A stretch of 64,000 nt of DNA, taken from contig NC_018025.1 of NCBI RefSeq assembly GCF_000266945.1, forward strand, positions 4,902,001 through 4,966,000, in the 5' to 3' direction. Shown one piece after another: positions 56,037 through 62,003 of the stretch; position 1 is the stretch's first letter, and every line of letters begins with the position of its first letter. A program made the position numbers and the translations under genes. Source of the stretch: Desulfomonile tiedjei DSM 6799 (GTDB lineage Bacteria; Desulfobacterota; Desulfomonilia; Desulfomonilales; Desulfomonilaceae). The notes under the pieces are model-generated. The model had not been told where the DNA came from. It was given only the letters and a program-made list of their open reading frames with translations, and ran no database searches.

Positions 56037-57713
56037 TTGAAAAGCGAAGATACATCTGACATCCGGATCGGAGTTTTTATCTGCGATTGTGGTTCCAATA
56101 TCGCAGGCTACCTTGATATGAAGGCTCTGGTGGAGTATTCCAAAACCCTGCCCAATGTGGTGTTCGTGCAGGAAAATCTGTACACGTGCTCAGAGGGCGG
56201 AATAAATGAGATCAAAGTGGCCATTCCCCGGGAAGGACTCAACCGTGTCGTGGTGGCGTCCTGTACTCCGAGGACCCATGAACCGCTATTCCAGAGCGCA
56301 TGCGAAGAAGCGGGCATGAATCCATACCTCTTCGAAATGGCCAACATCAGAGACCAGTGCTCCTGGGTCCATATGCGGGAAGGTGAAAAGGCTACGGAAA
56401 GAGCAAAAGGCCAAATCGCTATGGCTGTTGCCAAGGCAGCACGCTTGAGAGAATTGAGCCGTATAAAACTGGGGCTGACTCACCGAGCGGTCATAATCGG
56501 AGGCGGCGTTTCGGGAATGTCTGCGGCTATGGCTCTCGGAAATATGGGATACGAGGTGGATCTCGTCGAAAAACAGGAGCGCCTCGGAGGCTTGCTGAAC
56601 GGTCTAAATCTCATCCTTCCGGCCAACGAACCTCCATCGGTGCTGCTGGACGACCTCACGCAGCGGCTGAATGCCAATCCCAAAGTTACGATCCACACAC
56701 GAGCGGAAGTGAAAAAAGTCGAAGGCTATGTGGGGAACTACGTTGTAACTGTTGCGGAAAACGGTTCTGAAACCACATTGAAGACAGGGGTGATTGTCGT
56801 TGCCGTTGGTGCCAGGGTCATGAAACCTGAGGGCATGTACGGCTATGACGGCCAGAAGGTCATTACCCATTCGGAACTTGAATCCTGGCTCGCTGAGCGC
56901 AAACCGATCCCGCAGACTGTAACAATGATCCAGTGCGTCGGTTCCCGAATTCCCGAGAGGTCGTACTGCTCGCGCATATGCTGCATGACTACAGTGAAAA
57001 ATGCCATTCTCCTTAAAGAAGCGTCCCCGGATACGACCATCACCGTTCTTTACAGAGATATGCAGATGTACGGTGTTGAAAATGAGGACATGTTCCGCAA
57101 ATCCAAAGAGCTGGGTGTGCGTTACGTCACGTACGACCCGGATCGGCCGCCTGTGGTAGAAGACGGAAAAGTGCGGGTATACCATCTCAGGATGGGCAAA
57201 GAAATTGCCATGCCGTCAGACCTGGTGGTGCTTTCGACACCTCTTGTGGCTCAGGAGGACGTGGGAGACATATCCACCATGCTGAAGGTTCCGCTGAACG
57301 AAAACGGCTTCTTCCTCGAAGGCCATGTGAAACTGAAACCTTTGGACTTCGCAACCGACGGTGTGTATCTCTGTGGAAATGCCCGTTTCCCCTCGACCAT
57401 CCGGGAAGCCATTTCCCAGGGCCTTGGAGCTGCGTCCAGAGCTGCGGGCGTCCTTTCCAAGGAAGCGCTTTATACCAGCGGCATCGTTGCGGATATCAAC
57501 GCGGAGACCTGCTGCGGTTGCCTGGGGTGCGTTGCGGTCTGTCCTTACGGAGCAATCAACTACTTCGAGGATCGCGGGGTTTGTCAGGTTAATAAGGTTT
57601 TGTGCAAAGGTTGCGGAGGTTGCGCAGCCACGTGCCCGTCCGCCAGCGCGAGGCTGGACGGTTTTTCCAACGACCAGATCTTCGCGCAGATCGAGCGAGC
57701 GTTTGCGAGCTGA
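56037..57713 (+). CDS. HdrA C-terminal half (FAD, two ferredoxin clusters)
   Basis: A 558-residue protein matching residues ~455-1009 of the fused HdrA. It starts with RIGVFICDCGSNIAGYL, the usual N-terminus of a free-standing HdrA, contains [23 protein letters not shown] motif GGGVSGMSAAMALGN (about 155), SRICCMTTVKNAILLKEASP, and ends with two ferredoxin motifs, CCGCLGCVAVCP and CKGCGGCAATCP. TTG start, with GGGAG 8 nt upstream, 12 bp after the Sec-containing half; together they reconstitute one HdrA dimer arm. An F3 repeat after the stop ends this transcription unit or attenuates it. Confidence 0.93.
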   Translation: MKSEDTSDIRIGVFICDCGSNIAGYLDMKALVEYSKTLPNVVFVQENLYTCSEGGINEIKVAIPREGLNRVVVASCTPRTHEPLFQSACEEAGMNPYLFEMANIRDQCSWVHMREGEKATERAKGQIAMAVAKAARLRELSRIKLGLTHRAVIIGGGVSGMSAAMALGNMGYEVDLVEKQERLGGLLNGLNLILPANEPPSVLLDDLTQRLNANPKVTIHTRAEVKKVEGYVGNYVVTVAENGSETTLKTGVIVVAVGARVMKPEGMYGYDGQKVITHSELESWLAERKPIPQTVTMIQCVGSRIPERSYCSRICCMTTVKNAILLKEASPDTTITVLYRDMQMYGVENEDMFRKSKELGVRYVTYDPDRPPVVEDGKVRVYHLRMGKEIAMPSDLVVLSTPLVAQEDVGDISTMLKVPLNENGFFLEGHVKLKPLDFATDGVYLCGNARFPSTIREAISQGLGAASRAAGVLSKEALYTSGIVADINAETCCGCLGCVAVCPYGAINYFEDRGVCQVNKVLCKGCGGCAATCPSASARLDGFSNDQIFAQIERAFAS

Positions 57714-57721
57714 CAGAAGGC

Positions 57722-57912
57722 AAGATTTGGGGAACCTTTTTTGTAAAAAAGGTTCCCCAAACCCTTCCAAAAAACTTTTAACACTTGTCTAAATCCTGGT
57801 TTTTTCAAAAACCAGGATTTAGACGAATGCTAGAAGTTCTTGGGAAGGGGTTTGGGGAAACACTTCTTACAAGAAGGGTTTCCCCGAATCTTACTCCTTT
57901 GAAAGCGCATTG
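57722..57912. repeat. Palindromic repeat family F3, full copy inside the hdr cluster
   Basis: Three hairpins: perfect 16-bp stem TTGGGGAACCTTTTTT (57727-57742) / AAAAAAGGTTCCCCAA (57745-57760); central 18-bp stem GTCTAAATCCTGG... / ...CCAGGATTTAGAC around 57790-57826; and GGGGAAACACTTCTT / AAGAAGGGTTTCCCC (57854-57885, one mismatch). It separates the split hdrA from mvhD2. Confidence 0.75.
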
Positions 57913-57934
57913 GCATGTATAGCAGGAGAACTCT

Positions 57935-58378
57935 ATGAGCAACGAAAATTTCGAACCCGTAATCGTCGGGTTTCTATGCAACTGGTGTGCATATGCAGGA
58001 GCCGACCTCGCGGGGGTCAGCCGACTGCAATATCCGCCCAATATGAGAACAATACGGACTCTGTGTTCTGCTACCGTGGGGCCTCACCAGATACTGAAAG
58101 CGTTTCAAAAAGGTGCTGACGGCGTCTTTGTAGGCGGGTGACACATCGGAGACTGCCATTACCTGTATGGTAATTACATGACGGTCAAGAGAATAGATTT
58201 CATGAAGAAGCTCCTCGAGTTTTCCGGAATAGACCCGGAACGTCTCAATCTGAAGTGGGTTTCTTCCGCTGAAGGTCCTCGTTTTGCGCAAGTCGTAGGG
58301 GATTTTGTGGAGAAGATCCGTGCACTCGGTCCGTCTCCGCTTGGGTCTTCAACCGCTAAAAGTGCTAACACTCTTTAG
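57935..58378 (+). CDS. mvhD: Second MvhD/FrhD-type subunit, selenoprotein (Sec69)
   Basis: A 147-residue paralog of the protein at 52982-53410. [20 protein letters not shown] and FQKGADGVFVGG lead to UGA at 58139-58141, again at the conserved Cys of the CHIGDCHY motif; in-frame continuation HIGDCHYLYGNYMTVKRIDF, FSGIDPERLNLKW and SSAEGPRFAQVV is fully family-like and ends at 58376-58378. A stem-loop follows 16 nt after the UGA. The start has AGGAGA 6 nt upstream. Downstream, the FrhB/FdhB-like gene begins 29 nt later; the pair likely couples an NADH-, formate- or F420-like dehydrogenase to Hdr. Confidence 0.93.
58158..58174 (+). promoter_or_regulatory. Candidate bacterial SECIS element in mvhD2
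   Basis: 6-bp stem ATTACC / GGTAAT with loop TGTAT, 16 nt after the UGA at 58139-58141. Stem sequence and loop length are the same as in mvhD1; the shorter stem makes this the weakest of the three. Confidence 0.55.
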
Positions 58379-58407
58379 TTGATCTTATTCACCATCGAGA
58401 AAACGAG

Positions 58408-59232
58408 ATGATCGAACAAATAAAACAGCATGTAAAAGCGCTTCTTTCAGACGGCAAAATCTTTGCTTTCGTCGGACTCAGGGATCAGGACGGCAATGTG
58501 GTGCCCCATCTTTTTTACACCACAGAAGATGTCGATAACGGATTCAGCCTGGGAGAGGTCAAGGATCCGGGAGACTCCCGATATCCCATCTCGCGAATAG
58601 CCATGACAGCTCTCGCCAGGGAACCTGAGAAAACATTCGGAGTACTCGTACGTGGATGCGATGACCGTGCTCTCAACGAGCTGTTGCGATGGAACCAGAT
58701 TAATGGTTCCGATCGTGTCGTGCGAGTCGGAATTGCGTGCCCTCAGGAACTGGCCAATGCGCACGAATGCCGAAAACCTTTCCCTGATGATTTGATTGCG
58801 GGTGAAAAGAGCCAGCCGGTCGAGAACGCGACTGTATCGGAAGTGATGGCGAAGGATCTCGGTGAGAGGCTCGCGTACTGGACTGCAGAGTTTAATCGGT
58901 GCATCAAATGCTATGGTTGTCGCGACGTTTGCCCTGTATGCTTCTGTAACACGTGTTCACTCGAAGAGGACAAACTGATCAGAACAGGAGATCTGCCTCC
59001 GGAAAATCCGATTTTCCACCTGACCCGTGCCGTTCACATGGCCGGACGCTGTATTGACTGCAATCTCTGTACAGAAGCCTGTCCTGCGGATATTCCGCTA
59101 CGCACGTTGTACAAGAAAGTCGCTCAAATAGTCCTGGACGAATTCGGATATGCTACCGGCGAAACCGGTGAAGGAAAATCTCCTCTCAATATACTTGGAC
59201 CTGCTCCGGGACATACTTCTGCAAACGATTGA
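58408..59232 (+). CDS. FrhB/FdhB-like iron-sulfur protein of the Hdr cluster
   Basis: A 274-residue protein. The N-terminal half (KIFAFVGLRDQDGNVVPHLF, EKTFGVLVRGCDDRALNELL) resembles the coenzyme F420 hydrogenase/dehydrogenase beta (FrhB/FdhB) family N-terminus; the C-terminal half has two clusters, CIKCYGCRDVCPVCFCNTC and CIDCNLCTEACPADIP. It resembles the 4Fe-4S/FrhB proteins placed next to mvhD and hdrA in anaerobes that lack F420. It probably passes electrons from formate dehydrogenase, hydrogenase or ferredoxin to MvhD. Whether it carries a flavin cannot be judged. The end overlaps or abuts the next gene. Confidence 0.8.
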   Translation: MIEQIKQHVKALLSDGKIFAFVGLRDQDGNVVPHLFYTTEDVDNGFSLGEVKDPGDSRYPISRIAMTALAREPEKTFGVLVRGCDDRALNELLRWNQINGSDRVVRVGIACPQELANAHECRKPFPDDLIAGEKSQPVENATVSEVMAKDLGERLAYWTAEFNRCIKCYGCRDVCPVCFCNTCSLEEDKLIRTGDLPPENPIFHLTRAVHMAGRCIDCNLCTEACPADIPLRTLYKKVAQIVLDEFGYATGETGEGKSPLNILGPAPGHTSAND

Positions 59233-59266
59233 TGCCCTGGACCCGAACGATCTAGAATATGGTACT

Positions 59267-59554
59267 ATGCCGATGGATCCGAAAATAAAGGTCGCCACCT
59301 TCATTTTTTTCGATGAACAGATCCTTATGGAATGCCCGTTCTGCGGTAGAACACTCATAAAGACCGATTACAGCAAAATAAAAAAATTGCTCAACGAAGA
59401 AAGTACTCCCAGAGGCAAGATCTGTGAGAAATGTGGCGGCGTGTCTGTTCTCAGACTGAATGCAGAAGCTAGGAATATTATTATGACAAAGCTCGGCGAA
59501 ACCCTCGCCTCAATACCCGAGGCAGAAGCTCCAAAAGACCAGGAGCAGGGGTGA
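59267..59554 (+). CDS. Zinc-ribbon-like hypothetical protein at the end of the hdr cluster
   Basis: A 95-residue candidate with two CxxC knuckles, ECPFCGRTLIKTD and KICEKCGGVSVL, spaced 32 residues apart as in zinc ribbons or rubredoxin-like folds. The start is uncertain: ATG 59267 or ATG 59273 lack a strong ribosome-binding site, and the frame stays open to 59150, inside the previous gene. It is the last gene of the cluster. An assembly, regulatory or small redox role is possible; no named family recognised. Confidence 0.6.
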   Translation: MPMDPKIKVATFIFFDEQILMECPFCGRTLIKTDYSKIKKLLNEESTPRGKICEKCGGVSVLRLNAEARNIIMTKLGETLASIPEAEAPKDQEQG

Positions 59555-59725
59555 AAAAACTTTCAGTGGTTTTGCCAATGTGAAGGCGCAATTATTTGCG
59601 TTGACATCTTTCTGAGAGGTCCTAACTTTACACGAATTTCCACCGTAAGATTTGGGAACCTCCTGAGAGATCGCCTTACTACTTAAATATGATAAAGCGC
59701 TTTCCCTAAAGGAGATTCAGAAAAG

Positions 59726-60208
59726 ATGCAAGAACCTGAACGTTCAGTCGACGAGCGCTTGGACAAGTTTAGGGAGGCACTTTCCGAGCTATACAATTCT
59801 GTTGAGCACTGGGTAGTTGAAAGAGACTTGCTCGCGCGAAGAGAAGAGGTGCAGATTGTCGAGCCAAAACCCGGGAAATATCCAGTTGAAAAGCTCACGA
59901 TTACAGATACCGATCAAACCGTCATTGCAGAGTTGATTCCCAGTGGGGCATGGATAATTGGGGCAGATGGGCGAGTCGATTTGAATGGTTCGGTAGAAAC
60001 CGAGATTCTCGTCTATTGGGAAACAGGGGCTCCTGTAATTAATTCCATGGAACAGGGCAAACCCTCAACTAAAGGGAAGAGCTGGCGACTTTTCAAAGGG
60101 GCGGATCGCCAGGGCTGGTACTGGATCGAGGACAGAGTTCGGAGTAGGGCTCACATATTAACGAAAGAGCTTTTTTTTGATTTGCTTGACGAGGTCAGTT
60201 CGCTGTGA
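59726..60208 (+). CDS. Hypothetical protein, partner of HEPN-like gene
   Basis: A 160-residue soluble protein without recognised domain. The N-terminus is helical and acidic (DERLDKFREALSELYNSVEHW); the middle is beta-rich with KLTITDTDQTVIAELIPSGAW and ETEILVYWETGAPV; it ends with FDLLDEVSSL. AAAGGAG lies 12 nt before the ATG, slightly far. Its stop overlaps the GTG start of the HEPN-like gene by 4 nt. The pairing looks like a toxin-antitoxin or defence cassette, in which this would be the antitoxin or sensor; that is inference. Confidence 0.6.
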   Translation: MQEPERSVDERLDKFREALSELYNSVEHWVVERDLLARREEVQIVEPKPGKYPVEKLTITDTDQTVIAELIPSGAWIIGADGRVDLNGSVETEILVYWETGAPVINSMEQGKPSTKGKSWRLFKGADRQGWYWIEDRVRSRAHILTKELFFDLLDEVSSL

Positions 60209-60732
60209 GCAATCGGGTTGACCAATTAAATGTCATTTTGAACACATACTTTACCACCCGCGATTGCATCAGAGTGACCACCCGGGCACACAAGCAACAG
60301 GATTTGCGCCTCCTCTCCGATACAGGATTTACCGCTTTGGAAGTACCGGCCGCAGAGGAATTGACAGAAAAATGTCGCAAAGAAGTGGAGGATTATGCGA
60401 TAGTAGCCCTATGGGCAGTGTTTGAACGATTTCTGATCGAATATCTCCAGACAAAAGGATTGCCGCTGCGAGATGTCCCGCCTACAGCTTTTTCCGAGCC
60501 CTTCTTTGAAAAGTTTGAGATTGAAGTTGAACGATGGCGGATTGTCGAAATACTCGATCTATTCAAGCCGATAATAGATCCCGATCTCCTGGGAAAGGCC
60601 AAGCAGATAAAGAAATATAGGGATTGGCTTGCTCACAAGAACGACCGAAAAGGCCATGATGGAAAGACCGACCCGAAAGCTGCGTATCAAATACTCTCCA
60701 AGATAATTCAGTCGATTGAAGGCGCTCAATAG
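60205..60732 (+). CDS. HEPN-like domain protein (putative ribonuclease toxin)
   Basis: A 175-residue mostly helical protein. It carries R-x4-H in KYRDWLAHKNDRKG (about residues 137-150), the HEPN catalytic signature, here in the RDWLAHxN form seen in RiboL-PSP-HEPN and MAE_28990-type domains. Upstream, YAIVALWAVFERFLIEYLQTKG fits the first long helix of that fold. GTG start inside the end of the preceding gene (GTGA overlap). It is not similar to the HepT in this window. Metal-independent RNase activity is predicted, not shown. Confidence 0.68.
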   Translation: MSNRVDQLNVILNTYFTTRDCIRVTTRAHKQQDLRLLSDTGFTALEVPAAEELTEKCRKEVEDYAIVALWAVFERFLIEYLQTKGLPLRDVPPTAFSEPFFEKFEIEVERWRIVEILDLFKPIIDPDLLGKAKQIKKYRDWLAHKNDRKGHDGKTDPKAAYQILSKIIQSIEGAQ

Positions 60733-60769
60733 CAGTTCAAATCGACTGCTCTGCCAAAGGGAGATCCAC

Positions 60770-61309
60770 ATGCTCAGATTGGAAGACTCGCTGCTTTTAG
60801 TGATTGATGTTCAGGAGAAACTAGCCCGCGCCATGCATCAGAGAGATGCGGTCGTGGAAAATACGGCCAAACTTGTCCAAGGCGCTGTGATTCTGGGAAT
60901 TCCCATAATCTGGACTGAACAGAATCCCAAGGGACTCGGACGCACTCTGCCTGAAATCGCGGATCGATTATCCGGGTCAGAACCCATTACAAAATTGAGC
61001 TTTAGCTGCTGCGGAGAAGCGGCGTTCATGGATCGTTTGGAATCCCTCGGAAAAAAACAAGTTCTCGTCTGCGGATTGGAAGCTCATGTATGCGTGTATC
61101 AAACCGCTGCAGAGCTTGCTCATAGAGGCTACGAAGTTCATATTGTTACGGATGCTGTTGACTCTCGGACAGAAACCAACAAAAATATCGGATTAGAGAG
61201 ATCTAAAGCATGCGGGGCCGCACTTACCAGCACGGAAACCGCTCTCTTTGAGCTCCTGAAAGTCGCAGATGGCGACAAATTTAAACAGATGCTCAAGGTA
61301 GTAAAGTAA
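60770..61309 (+). CDS. Isochorismatase-family cysteine hydrolase
   Basis: A 179-residue hydrolase with the family's catalytic triad: Asp in LLLVIDVQEKLARAM, Lys in PITKLSFSCCGE, and Cys in VLVCGLEAHVCVYQTA. The fold covers isochorismatases, nicotinamidases and YcaC-like proteins; the short length and QEKL motif are like the YcaC/hydrolase 'isochorismatase domain' group of unknown substrate. GGGAG lies 8 nt before the ATG at 60770; the longer frame upstream overlaps the HEPN gene and is unlikely. It lies 37 bp after the HEPN gene. Confidence 0.9.
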   Translation: MLRLEDSLLLVIDVQEKLARAMHQRDAVVENTAKLVQGAVILGIPIIWTEQNPKGLGRTLPEIADRLSGSEPITKLSFSCCGEAAFMDRLESLGKKQVLVCGLEAHVCVYQTAAELAHRGYEVHIVTDAVDSRTETNKNIGLERSKACGAALTSTETALFELLKVADGDKFKQMLKVVK

Positions 61310-61365
61310 TTGATTCTTGTCCTTAAGAACATTATTAATGAAGCAACTATCGTGAGGGGGATTCT

Positions 61366-61770
61366 ATGGTCGGCAAGAAAGTCTCGATTCGTGGTCTGAA
61401 GAAGCTTATAGAAAAATCTCTCATCAACGGTCCCCGATGGTATCGTAACCAGGCAGATCCACTTGATCCGCCCACCTGGAAAGACGTGTACCAACTTACC
61501 TTGAATGCTTATGCAATGGCTCTGGAAGACGTGCTTAAGGCGCTGAACGGCAACCCCGAGTTTCTGATCAAGACCTGCCCTGCGGATCGAAACAGGAAGA
61601 GCGGTCGGCCGTTGGTCTTGAATCCCGCAACCTTTCCCTGGCGGAAAAAAGAAGAGACCAACGGTGAGCGGACTCCTGAGCCGCGTCTGGAGACTATCGG
61701 AGTACAACTCTCCGGAACGGAACTGTTCAACACCTTTCAGGTAATGTCAAAAGACCAGGCAGCGGATTAG
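61366..61770 (+). CDS. Hypothetical protein
   Basis: A 134-residue basic, soluble protein of unknown family. The N-terminal half is helical (SIRGLKKLIEKSLINGPRWY, DVYQLTLNAYAMALEDVLKA), the rest is Pro- and Lys-rich and probably disordered. GAGGGGG lies 6 nt before the ATG. It follows the isochorismatase-like gene by 56 bp and is followed by an F1 repeat, so the two may form a transcription unit. Confidence 0.6.
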   Translation: MVGKKVSIRGLKKLIEKSLINGPRWYRNQADPLDPPTWKDVYQLTLNAYAMALEDVLKALNGNPEFLIKTCPADRNRKSGRPLVLNPATFPWRKKEETNGERTPEPRLETIGVQLSGTELFNTFQVMSKDQAAD

Positions 61771-61819
61771 GCAGGACAGAAGGCGGAATATTCCGTTTGT
61801 GCGGCCCGGATCGTGATAT

Positions 61820-61925
61820 TGCGAGGGGTGTGGTGTCCTGAGCGGAGTGATTAGACGGCTTTGCGTCGTCCGGGGTGAAGGATACCCTCCAGCCTCCCAG
61901 ATTATGCAAAGAAAAGCTAATCAGT
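61820..61925 (-). repeat. Palindromic intergenic repeat family F1, copy 5
   Basis: Same element as at 1125-1258 and in the same orientation (GTGTCCTGAGCGGAGTGATT..., ...GGATACCCTCCAGCC). The outer arm on one side is shortened. It lies between the convergent ends of the 61366-61770 and 62004-63938 genes. Confidence 0.72.
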
Positions 61926-62003
61926 ATAAGCCCTCTTGGCCATCTAGCGAAAGAGCTGAAATGCCTGCAAATTCAACCCCAACCTGAAGAAACTTTGTCA
62001 AAA

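Noticed and set aside
58178-58378. Separate small ORF after the stop at 58141
   Set aside because: It is the C-terminal part of the second MvhD, joined in frame through the UGA.
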